Source of the DNA: Flavobacterium davisii
Lineage (GTDB): Bacteria; Bacteroidota; Bacteroidia; Flavobacteriales; Flavobacteriaceae
Reading direction: 5' to 3'
Length of the DNA stretch: 64,000 nucleotides
Assembly: GCF_019565505.1 (NCBI RefSeq)
Contig: NZ_CP067378.1
Span: 2,604,001 to 2,668,000 of the forward strand
Shown here in pieces: positions 11,372-21,009 of the stretch; positions within the stretch are counted from its first letter, which is position 1; each line of letters opens with the position of its first letter. Made by a program: the position numbers and the translations under genes. Under the pieces are notes generated by a model, which was not told the DNA's origin, ran no database searches, and was given only the letters and a program-made list of their open reading frames with translations.

Positions 11372-13012
11372 ATGTCTACTCTTACTGCTTTTTTAAAAGA
11401 AAATAATACAAAATTAAAAGAAATAAAGAAACTAACTGTTCGTGATTTAGATCAATTAGAACCTAATTTATTTGTTGCTTATGTAGATCAAAAAGATAAA
11501 AGTTACGATGTACAAATAAGACTAAATTCTAAAAAGCAAATAGAAACAACCTCTTGTGATTGCTCAGATGGAGCCATTTGTATACATATGGTAGCATTAG
11601 CTGATTTTTTAAAAAATCAAACAAAAACAACTGAAACATCAAAAAAAAGAATCCTTAAAAAACAGTCCGAATCAGATCAATTATTAGAAGCTATTTCAGA
11701 TCTTGATTTGCGAATTTGGATAGCGGATTTGTTAAATACCAATAAAGAAATAGCCTTTGTTTTTAAAAATAAATTTTCTAAAGAAGAAATTCAAATTTCA
11801 GAAGAAAAGCTTACAGCTGTTATTAATGAATCTATAAAATCCATTATAGGAAAAAGAAAAACAGTACAAACTAATGAGGTTAAAAAAATTATAGATACTC
11901 TTCAAATAAGTCTAAAGCCTTATACTGATGCTCTTTTACAAAATCAAACCCTAGAAAATCTAAAACATATTAATTATATAGCCAAAGAACTTTGGCAATT
12001 TTATGATGACTATTATTTAAATACGACTCGAATAGGAACCTTTATTAATAAAATAAAAGAAACCTTTATTACAAATCTTTTATTACTAAAAGATTTTGAC
12101 CTATGGTGTGAAAGAGTAGAGGATTTGATAGCCTTTGAAATAACAGATGAAAAACATACCCATTTTTTTTATACAGATAAGATTTATAAATTTTCAAAAA
12201 CAAACGAGTTAAAACTTGCTTTTTTCTTGAATAAATTGGAAGAAAAAACAAAACCCTTTTTGGAAAAAAAAGAAAATTGGAGCTTAGAAAATTTTCATTT
12301 AAAAGCATTTGTTTTACCTATTTATATTGAACAAGGGATGTTTGCTAAATACGTAAAAATCTTTAAACCTGTAAAATTTCAAAACGACTATAACCTCTTA
12401 CTTATTCAAGCATTAAAAGAACTAGGCGAAAATGAAAAAGTAGAAAAATACGCCTTAGATCAAATTGCCAATAATTATTATTATGAGGAATTTAACATTC
12501 CTTATGTAAAAATTTTAGATGAACTATATCGCAAACTAGAGCAAAATGATAAATTGGCCTTATTACTAGCACGACACGGGAAATATATTTTTAGTCTAAA
12601 TAATTATGAATTAATAAAAAAATATGCTCCTTCAGAAGATTTTAAAAAGTACAGACAAGCTTTGTTGACAAATGCAACTAATGCCATAGTTTCTGGAAAT
12701 CTAGAAGCATTTGAGTTGTATTATCAATTAAAAAAAGATGAAGGGAAACAAGATTTTCTTTTTGATATTTTAAATAAAACAAATAGTTATACCATTTTTA
12801 ATCAATACAAAGAAGATGCTTTTAAAATGTCGGAAATGAAATTCTTAAAAGCATTATGCAATATCCGTAATTCATCATTATACGAGAAAAAAGAGGTAAA
12901 CGAAATTGTTCAATTTATAACAAAAAATTACGATGAAAAACAATTGGAATTTTATCTAAAACAATTCAGAGGTTTTAATGAAGTGCTAAAAGTATTATGG
13001 AAAAACTATTAG
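11372..13012 (+). CDS. SWIM zinc-finger protein
   Basis: Cytoplasmic protein of 546 residues with an N-terminal SWIM zinc-binding motif (CDCSDGAICIHM at about residues 67-78, CxCx5CxH). The rest is a mostly helical, lysine-rich region that I do not recognise, with helix-turn-helix-like repeats in its second half (EEFNIPYVKILDELYRKLEQND). SWIM domains bind zinc and can contact nucleic acid or protein. The gene lies between terminated surA and moxR, in the same direction. SWIM proteins are often encoded near MoxR ATPases, so a functional link is possible but is only inferred. Confidence 0.7.
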   Translation: MSTLTAFLKENNTKLKEIKKLTVRDLDQLEPNLFVAYVDQKDKSYDVQIRLNSKKQIETTSCDCSDGAICIHMVALADFLKNQTKTTETSKKRILKKQSESDQLLEAISDLDLRIWIADLLNTNKEIAFVFKNKFSKEEIQISEEKLTAVINESIKSIIGKRKTVQTNEVKKIIDTLQISLKPYTDALLQNQTLENLKHINYIAKELWQFYDDYYLNTTRIGTFINKIKETFITNLLLLKDFDLWCERVEDLIAFEITDEKHTHFFYTDKIYKFSKTNELKLAFFLNKLEEKTKPFLEKKENWSLENFHLKAFVLPIYIEQGMFAKYVKIFKPVKFQNDYNLLLIQALKELGENEKVEKYALDQIANNYYYEEFNIPYVKILDELYRKLEQNDKLALLLARHGKYIFSLNNYELIKKYAPSEDFKKYRQALLTNATNAIVSGNLEAFELYYQLKKDEGKQDFLFDILNKTNSYTIFNQYKEDAFKMSEMKFLKALCNIRNSSLYEKKEVNEIVQFITKNYDEKQLEFYLKQFRGFNEVLKVLWKNY

Positions 13013-13158
13013 ATGACTAATTAGCTTTGTTTCAAATTTTTTTAAATCAAATAAAAACATTAGTTTTAACCTTTTTAAAAGAAAAAGTTTTCTTATGAAA
13101 GAGTTATGATTTTATATGTTTTTCAATTTTAAAATCAAAAAATATAAAATAACATAGA

Positions 13159-14112
13159 ATGTCAGATGTAACAGCTATAGAACGATTAGTTCAAAAACAA
13201 AAAGAATTAAAAGCAGAAATTGCCAAAATAATTGTAGGACAAGAAGAAGTAGTCAATCAAATTGTATTAAGCGTTTTTTCTGGTGGGCATGCACTTTTAG
13301 TAGGAGTGCCGGGATTGGCAAAAACCCTGATGGTCAATACTATTTCGCAAGCTTTAGGATTGGACTTTAAACGTATTCAGTTTACTCCAGATTTAATGCC
13401 ATCTGATATTTTAGGAAGCGAAATTTTAGATGAAAATCGCACTTTTAAATTCATAAAAGGACCTGTTTTTTCTAATATCATCTTAGCAGATGAGATAAAT
13501 CGTACACCGCCAAAAACCCAAGCAGCACTTTTAGAAGCGATGCAAGAAAAATCAGTTACAGTAGCAGGACATCATTATAAACTAGAGCTGCCTTTTTTTG
13601 TATTAGCTACTCAAAACCCCATAGAACAAGAAGGAACTTATCCCTTACCAGAAGCACAATTAGATCGTTTCATGTTTGCTATCAAGTTAAACTATCCAAC
13701 CTTTGCAGAAGAAGTAATGGTGGTTAAAAGTACTACATCAGATTTTAAAGCAAACGTAAAACCATTATTTACACCAAATGAAATTATTGAATTTCAACAG
13801 TTAATTCGTAGAATACCTGTTACAGATAATGTGATCGAGTATGCGGTAACTTTAGTTTCCAAGACTCGTCCGGATAATGTTTTAGCACCCGATTTAGTAA
13901 AAAACTATATTGATTGGGGAGCTGGGCCACGTGCTTCACAAAATTTAATACTAGCTGCTAAGACGCATGCGGCCTTACAAGGTAAATTTAGCCCTGATAT
14001 AGAAGATGTACAAGCTGTAGCGATAGGGATTTTACGTCACCGTATTGTTAAAAATTATAAAGCAGATGCCGAAGGGATTACAGAAGAAAGTATTATTCAA
14101 AAATTATTCTAA
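13159..14112 (+). CDS. MoxR family AAA+ ATPase
   Basis: AAA+ ATPase of 317 residues, the usual size for MoxR proteins, which act as chaperone-like ATPases, often with von Willebrand A partners. Visible motifs are Walker A (GVPGLAKT, about residues 52-59), the QFTPDLMPSDILG loop, Walker B (ILADEINRTPPKTQAALLEA), sensor 1 (FVLATQNPIEQEGTYPLPEAQLDRF) and the C-terminal GPRASQNLILAAK. The next gene starts one base after the stop, suggesting co-transcription with the esterase. No VWA or DUF58 partner is present in the window. Confidence 0.93.
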   Translation: MSDVTAIERLVQKQKELKAEIAKIIVGQEEVVNQIVLSVFSGGHALLVGVPGLAKTLMVNTISQALGLDFKRIQFTPDLMPSDILGSEILDENRTFKFIKGPVFSNIILADEINRTPPKTQAALLEAMQEKSVTVAGHHYKLELPFFVLATQNPIEQEGTYPLPEAQLDRFMFAIKLNYPTFAEEVMVVKSTTSDFKANVKPLFTPNEIIEFQQLIRRIPVTDNVIEYAVTLVSKTRPDNVLAPDLVKNYIDWGAGPRASQNLILAAKTHAALQGKFSPDIEDVQAVAIGILRHRIVKNYKADAEGITEESIIQKLF

Positions 14113-14113
14113 T

Positions 14114-14797
14114 ATGAGATGGATTGGAATAATAATAGCGCTGTTTTTCTTATCCTTTCAAGAGAAACCTAAAAAAATTGAGGCTGTTAAAGGGAAAACC
14201 TCCTATCCTTTTTGGGTACAAGCACCCCAAGAAGGAGAAAAATTACCTTTATTACTTTTCTTACACGGAAAAAGTCTCTCTGGTACCAATTTGAATCGCG
14301 TAAAACGCTACGGCGTCCTTCGTGCTATAGAACGAGGACGTAAGATTGATGCAGTAGTTATGGCACCTCAATTAGCTAAAGGAGCTTGGAATCCAGATAA
14401 AGTACTAGAACTTATTCAATATGCAAAAGAAAATTATGCTATAGATGCAACTCGTATTTATGTTTGTGGAATGAGTTTAGGAGGATATGGAACTCTGCAT
14501 TTTGCAGGGAAATACCCCAATGAATTAACAGCAGCTGTTGCTATATGTGGAGGAGGAAATACAGCAGATAGTTTTAATCTAGCACAACTTCCTTTATGGA
14601 TCATTCACGGAGCAAAAGACTTTGTAGTACCTTTACGAGAATCTTCAAAAGTATACGAAGCTATAAAAAAATGTATACCCGAAGCAGATGCCACTTTTAC
14701 AATAGAGCCCAATGGGAATCATGGTAGTGTAGAACGTTATTTTCATAAAGACAGCTTTTATGATTGGTTATTTAAATATATAAAAGCTAAAAAATAA
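14114..14797 (+). CDS. Exported alpha/beta-hydrolase esterase
   Basis: Alpha/beta-hydrolase of 227 residues. The ATG at 14114, one base after moxR, gives a short hydrophobic N-terminus (MRWIGIIIALFFLSF) that looks like a signal or lipoprotein-like leader. Motifs are LLLFLHGKSLSG (oxyanion region), CGMSLGGYGT (nucleophile elbow, Ser), an acidic residue in HGAKDFVVP and His in GNHGSVERY. It resembles dienelactone-hydrolase and phospholipase/carboxylesterase families; the substrate is not evident. An upstream in-frame ATG at 14045 lies inside moxR and is not preferred. Confidence 0.82.
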   Translation: MRWIGIIIALFFLSFQEKPKKIEAVKGKTSYPFWVQAPQEGEKLPLLLFLHGKSLSGTNLNRVKRYGVLRAIERGRKIDAVVMAPQLAKGAWNPDKVLELIQYAKENYAIDATRIYVCGMSLGGYGTLHFAGKYPNELTAAVAICGGGNTADSFNLAQLPLWIIHGAKDFVVPLRESSKVYEAIKKCIPEADATFTIEPNGNHGSVERYFHKDSFYDWLFKYIKAKK

Positions 14798-14821
14798 TAA
14801 AAAACATATTTTTAAAAACAA

Positions 14822-14861
14822 AACAGGTTCTATTTCGTTAAAATACAACCTGTTTTTTTTT
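14822..14861 (+). terminator. Terminator after moxR-esterase
   Basis: AACAGGTT pairs with AACCTGTT across a 17-base loop and is followed by a T-run, 25 bases after the esterase stop. Confidence 0.8.
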
Positions 14862-14963
14862 ATTTATTTTTAAATATAAAGTGCAGATTTTGATATTTTG
14901 GTAAAAAATAATGAACGATTGCGATATTTGTTTGGAAAATTTTTAGACAATCTGAACATTTCG

Positions 14964-14971
14964 TAAATTTG
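14964..14971 (+). promoter_or_regulatory. Probable -7 element of the acnB promoter
   Basis: TAAATTTG matches TAnnTTTG. The base triplet 19 bases upstream is TTT, not TTG, so the -33 part is weak. It places the transcription start near 14978 and supports the acnB ATG at 15011 rather than the upstream in-frame start. Confidence 0.45.
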
Positions 14972-15010
14972 AACAACAAAAATGATAACCTTATATTTAT
15001 AGTATTAGAT

Positions 15011-17782
15011 ATGGAATTGTATAAAGAATACCTTAAAGAAATTGAAGAACGAAAAGGTCAAGGATTACATCCAAAACCTATTGATAGTGCGGAATTATTA
15101 AACGAAATTGTAGCACAGATAAAAGATATGAAAAATCAGGATAGAGAAGATTCTCTAGGTTTTTTTATCTACAATACTTTACCCGAACAACTCCAGCTGC
15201 AAAAGTAAAAGCTGATTTCTTAAAAGAAATAATTTTAGGAGAAGAATTAGTACCAGAAATAACACCCACTTTTGCATTTGAATTACTGTCACACATGAAA
15301 GGAGGTCCTTCCATAGCCGTATTATTGGATTTGGCATTAGGAAATGATACCGAAATTGCTAAACAAGCTGCAGAAGTATTAAAAACACAAGTATTTTTAT
15401 ACGATGCAGACATGGATCGTTTGAAAATAGCTTTTGAAAAAGGAAATACAGTAGCTGTAGATATATTAGAAAGTTATGCTAAAGCGGAATTCTTTACAAA
15501 ATTACCAGAAGTAGCCCAAGAAATAAAAGTAGTTACTTTCGTAGCAGGAATGGGTGATATCTCAACGGATTTACTCTCTCCGGGTAACCAAGCGCATTCA
15601 CGTTCTGATAGAGAATTACACGGTAAATGTATGATTTCTCCTAAAGCACAAGAGGAAATAGAAGCCTTGAAAATACAGCATCCAGATAAAAGTGTAATGT
15701 TAGTGGCAGAAAAAGGAACTATGGGAGTAGGATCTTCTCGTATGTCAGGTGTAAACAATGTAGCATTATGGACAGGTAAACAAGCAAGCCCTTATGTACC
15801 ATTTGTGAACTTTGCCCCAATCGTAGGTGGGACTAACGGAATTTCTCCTATTTTTTTAACTACAGTTGATGTAACAGGAGGTATTGGTGTTGATCTTAAA
15901 AATTGGATCAAAAAAACAAATGAAAACGGTGAATTAGTTCGTGATGAAAACGGAGAACCTGTATTAGAGCAAGTCTATTCTGTTGAAACAGGAACCGTTT
16001 TAACAATTAATACAAAAACAAAAAAATTATACGACGGAGACCAAGAATTAATTGATTTATCAAAATCATTTACTCCGCAAAAAATGGAATTTATCAAAGC
16101 AGGAGGCTCTTATGCCATCGTTTTTGGTAAAAAATTACAAACTTTTGCTGCTAAAACATTAGGAATAACAGCACCCGTAGTTTTTGCTCCTTCAAAAGAA
16201 GTTTCTATAGAAGGGCAAGGATTAACAGCTGTAGAAAAAATATTTAATAGAAATGCAGTAGGTAACACACCGGGAAAAATATTACACGCAGGGTCAGATG
16301 TTCGTGTAACAGTTAATATAGTAGGATCGCAAGATACTACAGGCTTAATGACTGCTCAAGAACTAGAATCAATGGCTGCAACTGTAATTTCTCCTATTGT
16401 TGATGGAGCTTATCAATCAGGTTGTCATACCGCTTCAGTTTGGGATAAAAAAGCACAAACAAACATTCCTAAATTGATGAAATTTATGAATGACTTTGGT
16501 TTAATTACAGCACGCGACCCTAAAGGCCTATATCATGCAATGACCGATGTTATTCATAAGGTATTAAATGATATAACAGTAGATGATAGAGCCATTATTA
16601 TAGGAGGAGATTCACACACACGTATGTCTAAAGGGGTAGCGTTTGGAGCAGATTCTGGCACAGTAGCTTTAGCTTTAGCTACAGGAGAAGCCTCTATGCC
16701 AATTCCTGAATCAGTAAAAGTAACTTTTAAAGGAAATATGGCTAATTATATGGATTTTCGTGATGTAGTTCATGCAACACAAGCCCAAATGTTACACCAA
16801 TTTGGAGGAGAAAATGTTTTCCAAGGTAGAATTATTGAAGTACATATAGGAACTTTAACAGCAGATCAAGCCTTTACATTTACAGATTGGACAGCAGAAA
16901 TGAAAGCGAAGGCATCTATCTGTATCTCTGAAGATCAAACCTTAATAGAATCATTAGAAATTGCTAAGTCTAGAATCCAAATCATGATTGATAAAGGAAT
17001 GGATAACAAAAATAAAGTACTACAAGGTTTAATTGATAAAGCAAATCAACGTATTGAAGAAATTCGCTCAGGAAAAGAACCTGCATTAAAACCAGATGCT
17101 AATGCTAAATATTACGCTGAAGTAGAGGTTGATTTAGACGTAGTAAATGAACCAATGATTGCTGATCCAGATGTAAACAATAAAGATGTGTCAAAACGTT
17201 ATACACACGACACTATTCGTCCTTTGTCTTTCTATGGCGGAACCAAAACAGTTGACTTAGGATTTATAGGTTCTTGTATGGTACATAAAGGCGATATGAA
17301 AATATTAGCTCAAATGTTAAAAAATGTAGAAGCACAAAAAGGAGAAGTAAAATTTAATGCACCATTAGTAGTAGCACCACCAACATATAATATCGTAGAC
17401 GAATTAAAAGCAGAAGGCGATTGGGAGGTATTACAAAAATACTCAGGTTTTGAATTTGATGATAACAACCCTAAATCAGTAGCGCGTACAGAATATGAAA
17501 ATATGTTATATTTAGAGCGTCCGAAGTTGTAATCTATGTATGGGGAATCAAGAAAAAGCATCGAAAGGTGATACCGTAATGGCAACATCTACTCGTTTAT
17601 TCCAAGGAAGAGTAGTAGAAGATACCGATGCCAAAAAAGGAGAATCTTTACTTTCTTCTACACCAGTAGTGGTATTATCTACAATCTTAGGAAGAACCCC
17701 AACAATTGAAGAATATAAACAAGCAGTTCAAGGAATCAATTTGACCAATTTTGCTCCTTCTCATAAACTATTAGTAAAATAA
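15011..17782 (+). CDS. acnB: Bifunctional aconitate hydratase 2 (frameshifted twice)
   Basis: AcnB, the TCA-cycle enzyme that isomerises citrate and isocitrate, about 923 residues after repair, the normal flavobacterial length. The start MELYKEYLKEIEERKGQGLHPKP is typical. Conserved blocks include DISTDLLSPGNQAHSRSD, IGGDSHTRMSKGVAFGADSG and the Fe-S cysteine region ending CNLCMGNQEKA. Two indels interrupt it. At 15182-15186 a base is missing where TLPGTT is expected (CCCGGA read as CCCGA). At 17521-17530 an extra base lies just before the iron-sulfur cysteines (CCGAAG). If real, the second would remove the C-terminal cluster ligands, so a sequence error is more likely. It is monocistronic, with its own terminator. 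Confidence 0.93.
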
Positions 17783-17801
17783 TCTATTCTTAGAATTAAT
17801 C

Positions 17802-17837
17802 AAAAGGCTGTCTGTAATTTTTTTTAGACAGCCTTTT
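17802..17837 (+). terminator. Terminator after acnB
   Basis: AAAAGGCTGTCT pairs perfectly with AGACAGCCTTTT over a 12-base loop, about 20 bases after the acnB stop. Confidence 0.9.
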
Positions 17838-17846
17838 CTTTTCTTC

Positions 17847-18040
17847 TTAAACCCAGATTCAACATTAGACTTCGTTTTGAAACAAAATTTTTAAATAAAT
17901 TCAAGTACTCACGGAAAATTTTAGAAGAAAAAAGAAGGAAACTATTTTGATGATTAAAATTGAAATACGCGTTTGAATCGGAAAAAAATAAAATGAATTT
18001 GCTTTGCTAATTCACCTCGAATCTAATGCGAAATTTGGGG
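17847..18040 (+). repeat. Dispersed inverted-end repeat, copy A
   Basis: A non-coding element of about 194 bp with inverted ends: AAACCCAGATT then CATTAGA at the left, TCTAATGCG then AAATTTGGGG at the right. The inside shares GTTTTGAAACAAAATTTTT and CACGGAAAATTTTAGAAG with copies at 21010 and 58866. It has no ORF and resembles a MITE-like non-autonomous element. Confidence 0.8.
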
Positions 18041-18165
18041 TGAATTCAAAGGCACTTTATTTATAATAAATTTTAAAATGTAATTCAGTTTTAATTATGA
18101 AAAACCAAGCAAAAAAAGTTGTAATATTTTTGAAAATAGAAGAATAACAATAAAAAGTTATTAGA

Positions 18166-18350
18166 ATTTAGTAATTAAAATTTAGTAATTAAAATTTAGT
18201 AATTAAAATTTAGTAATTAAAATTTAGTAATTAAAATTTAGTAATTAAAATTTAGTAATTAAAATTTAGTAATTAAAATTTAGTAATTAAAATTTAGTAA
18301 TTAAAATTTAGTAATTAAAATTTAGTAATTAAAATTTAGTAATTAAAATT
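18166..18350 (+). repeat. 14-bp tandem repeat, 13 copies
   Basis: The unit GTAATTAAAATTTA recurs with exact 14-base phase; the G falls at 18171, 18185 and so on to 18339. There is no variation between copies. The array ends about 35 bases before the endonuclease V start, so copy-number change could alter that gene's upstream region. It is not CRISPR because there are no spacers. Confidence 0.95.
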
Positions 18351-18385
18351 AATTTTATAAGCAATCAACCTAATAAAAAAGAAAT

Positions 18386-18889
18386 ATGATACTAGCCATA
18401 GATGTATATTATATAAATGAAATAGCTAAAAGTGTAGGAGTTCTTTTTGATTGGAAAGATATACACCCCCAAGAAGTTATTATTGATATAAAAGAAGGCG
18501 TTGCAGAGTACGTGCCGAGAGAATTTTACAAACGAGAATTACCATGTATTGAAGCATTGTTAAAAAAAATACCATTAGAAAAAATAAAAATCATTATAAT
18601 AGACGGTCATATTTATGTAGATGATTCCCTAAAATACGGCTTAGGAGGTTACGTGTGGGAATTGTTAGAAAAGAAAATTCCCATTATAGGAGTAGCTAAA
18701 AACGCGTTTCATAGTAACACTTCTACAGTAGTACCCCTATATAGAGGAGAAAGTAAAAAACCCTTATATGTTTCCGCTATTGGGATGGAAATAACAGAAG
18801 CTGTTGCTCATTTACAAAATATGCAAGGTGATTTTCGTATTCCATCTATTTTGAAAGAATTAGATACTATTACGAAAAATCAAAATTAG
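18386..18889 (+). CDS. Endonuclease V-like protein
   Basis: Protein of 167 residues resembling endonuclease V, which cuts DNA or RNA next to deoxyinosine/inosine. Family landmarks are AIDVYY (first metal Asp), YVPREFYKREL (the YVPG...RE motif), IIIDG (Asp) and PIIGVAKNAF. It is shorter than the usual 210-230 residues. The HPRR/GLASHLG segment is replaced by DDSLKYGLGGYVWELL, and I see no clear C-terminal metal-binding residue. The Arg in YVPR is Gly in the family; CCGAG at 18515-18519 may be a misread CCGGG. Activity is therefore uncertain. Transcription probably begins in or after the tandem array. Confidence 0.7.
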   Translation: MILAIDVYYINEIAKSVGVLFDWKDIHPQEVIIDIKEGVAEYVPREFYKRELPCIEALLKKIPLEKIKIIIIDGHIYVDDSLKYGLGGYVWELLEKKIPIIGVAKNAFHSNTSTVVPLYRGESKKPLYVSAIGMEITEAVAHLQNMQGDFRIPSILKELDTITKNQN

Positions 18890-19437
18890 AAAAAAAGATC
18901 TTTGATATTTATATAGAAAAAACATCCTTACATAAGAAAAAATAAAATAAATGGATATAGCTAACAAATATTCTTAAGAGTATGACAATCTATTACAAAC
19001 AGCATTTTCTATTTAAATATACAGAAGAAAACCCTTTGATTAAGATAATTATTTGCTACATATAATCAAAAGCTAGGTTAAAAATAAAGCACAGGTATGA
19101 TCAGTAAAATAATGAGAAAATAAAATTTTATAGGAAAATGTTGAATAGAAAAGACAAACGGGAATAATATACTATTTAAAAGTTCTTTTTCATTTATTGT
19201 TTTAGTGAAAATTAGATTTATTTATGAAGGTACTATTATTGAAAATTGTAATGAACGTCGTTCATTAAATCTAATATTTATGTTATTTCTCCTATTGTAT
19301 AAATACCAAGATTGCCAACTTCTAAGACAATCTAATTAAGGGCAAAAAAGGCTCTTTTTTAGGTTCAAAATCCTTCTTTATTTGTAATAAATTTCTACCG
19401 CATAATTGGGGCTTAAGAAATGATTAGCTGATTTAAA
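18890..19437. other. Long intergenic region before the IS110 element
   Basis: There is no convincing ORF in about 550 AT-rich bases. It holds a 17-bp palindrome (19250-19266) and a degenerate end of the dispersed repeat around 19391-19415 (TCTACCGCATAAT compared with TCTAATGCGTAAT). It ends in the outer bases of the repeat interrupted by the IS element. Confidence 0.6.
19250..19266. promoter_or_regulatory. 17-bp perfect palindrome, operator-like
   Basis: AATGAACG-T-CGTTCATT has 8-bp arms and a single central base, the size and symmetry of TetR-family operators. No regulator gene is nearby in the window, so function is inferred from form only. Confidence 0.4.
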
Positions 19438-19445
19438 CCCAGATT
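19438..19445 (+). repeat. Outer end of repeat copy B, separated by the IS element
   Basis: AAACCCAGATT at 19435-19445 equals the outermost bases of the dispersed repeat. The rest of that copy resumes at 21010 with ATTCCGCATTAGACTTCG, so ATT occurs on both sides of the insertion. Confidence 0.7.
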
Positions 19446-19670
19446 TCAAGAAAGTATTGTTCTTTGACAAATGAGAGCTAACTTGTACTTGCGAGCGAAG
19501 CCTATGTATAAAATGGTGAATTTATCCCCTCCCAGATTTTGGCTGAAATTAAAAAGGCTTCCATTTGGAAGCCCTTTGAGACAATCAATGATGAAACACC
19601 ATGTTATCTCGTATAGAATAATTTAAGCAAAGATATTACATTTCCTCGCATTTTAATAAAAAAATATTTT
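19446..19670 (+). ncRNA. Candidate bridge RNA in the IS110 left end
   Basis: IS110 elements transcribe a bridge RNA from the non-coding left end upstream of the transposase. Here that segment carries, in order: CCCAGATT at 19531-19538, identical to the left target half at 19438-19445; a 7-bp hairpin (GGCTTCC-ATTT-GGAAGCC, 19556-19573); and ATAGAAT at 19613-19619, identical to the element's right end at 21005-21011. Target-matching segment first and donor-matching segment second is the expected loop order. I did not find convincing right-side guides, so the exact RNA boundaries and folding are unproven. Confidence 0.55.
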
Positions 19671-20994
19671 ATGAAAAGTTTCGAAAAAATGCAAATTGTA
19701 AATCCCAATGCTGCAGGAATTGATGTTGGGTCACGTTCTCATTTTGTAGCCATAGGACAGGATGAAAATCAAATTAGAGAATTTAATGTTTATCAATCAG
19801 GATTATGCGCTTTGGTAGCTTATCTTCAAGAGAACAAGATTCGTAGTGTTGCTTTGGAGTCCACAGGGAGTTATTGGCAATCTTTGTTTATGATCTTGCA
19901 GGGAAATGGTTTTGAAGTTCTTTTGGTTCAAGGGACTCAAACAAAAAACCTCAAAGCAAAGACAGATGTGAAAGATGCACAATGGATACAGAAACTTCAT
20001 TCTTTAGGGCTATTACGAGGTTCTTTTTGCCCTCTGAAAGCACTTTGCAGATAAGAACACTTCATAGACATCGTTCTAGTTTGATTGAACAAAGTTCAAG
20101 CTTTGTAAACAAAATGCAAAAAGCATTACGTTTAATGAACTTCAGACTCGACGTTGTGATAAGTGACATCACAGGAGTTTCTGGAATAAGAGTAATTGAG
20201 ATGATACTATCAGGTGAAACTTCAGGTGAAAAATTAGCTGAATATTGCGACAAACGAGTTAAAAAAAGCAAAGAAGAAATAGCCGACGCTTTGCAAGGTA
20301 AAATAAACAATGAATACCTACATGAGCTTTCCGATTGTTATGATATTTACAGACTTATTCAAGATAAAATAAAAAACACCGATACTCGTATTGATCAAGT
20401 GCTGAAAAATCAAACCAGAGAAATTGTTTTATCAGAAGATATCGAATTGGTAAAGAAACAGAATAAAGGGAAAAACCAACCCAAATTTGATGTACAGAAA
20501 TATAGTTTAAAACTTTTTGGAGTAGATCTCTTTGCTATAGAATCAGTTTGCTCAGGAACCGTTACTAGTTTTTTAGCCGAAATAGGCACCGATATATATA
20601 AATTCAAGACCTCCAAGCAATTTGTGAATTGGCTCAGGTTAGCTCCAAATAATAAAATTAGTGGAGGTAAGGTTTTGAGTAGCAGAACTCCAAAAGGGAA
20701 AAATAAATTTGCATTGACATTAAGAAATGCGGCAAATACAATTGAAAGAAAAAAAGAAGGTTACCTCGTTATGTTCTTTAAAAGGATTTCTTTTAAAAAG
20801 GAAGAGGTGCTGCAATTACAGCAACAGCAAGAAAAATAGCAGTTATAATTTGGAATATGATAGTCAAAAAACAACATTATATACCAATAAATACAGACCA
20901 ATATATTCAAGAAATGAAGAATAAAAAAACGATACAAATTAAAAAAATGATTAAAAAATACGGAATCGAAACTACTTCTTTATCAATTCCTTAA
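19671..20994 (+). CDS. IS110-family transposase (frameshifted twice)
   Basis: DEDD recombinase of about 441 residues after repair. The N-terminal RuvC-like domain shows AAGIDVGSRSHFVA (Asp), VALESTGSYW (Glu) and KTDVKDAQWI (two Asp). The C-terminal transposase_20 domain shows SVCSGTVTSFLAEIG, FVNWLRLAPNNKISGGK with the catalytic-type serine in ISGGK, and TPKGKNKFALTLRNAA. One T is missing at 20024-20028 and one A at 20795-20799. The repaired C-terminus is KGRGAAITATARKIAVIIWN, ending at TAA 20992-20994. The family needs a bridge RNA to choose target and donor; the left end upstream is the natural place for it. Confidence 0.88.
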
Positions 20995-21009
20995 ATTAAG
21001 TTAGATAGA

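Noticed and set aside
13020..13028. TAGCTTTG upstream of moxR as a promoter -7 box
   Set aside because: It is 130 bases from the start codon and lacks a TTG at the expected distance, so it is not better than chance.
14045..14113. Upstream start for the esterase overlapping moxR
   Set aside because: The extra residues are a frame-shifted reading of the moxR end; the ATG at 14114 gives a plausible exported leader.
15011..17782. acnB, gap, recQ, rny and other split genes as true pseudogenes or programmed frameshifts
   Set aside because: Faults fall at many unrelated places, each repaired by one base to the family length; essential functions would be lost, and no slippery site with a stimulatory structure was seen.
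18166..18350. 14-bp tandem array as CRISPR or as a coding low-complexity stretch
   Set aside because: No spacers exist between units, and frames contain frequent TAA/TAG stops.
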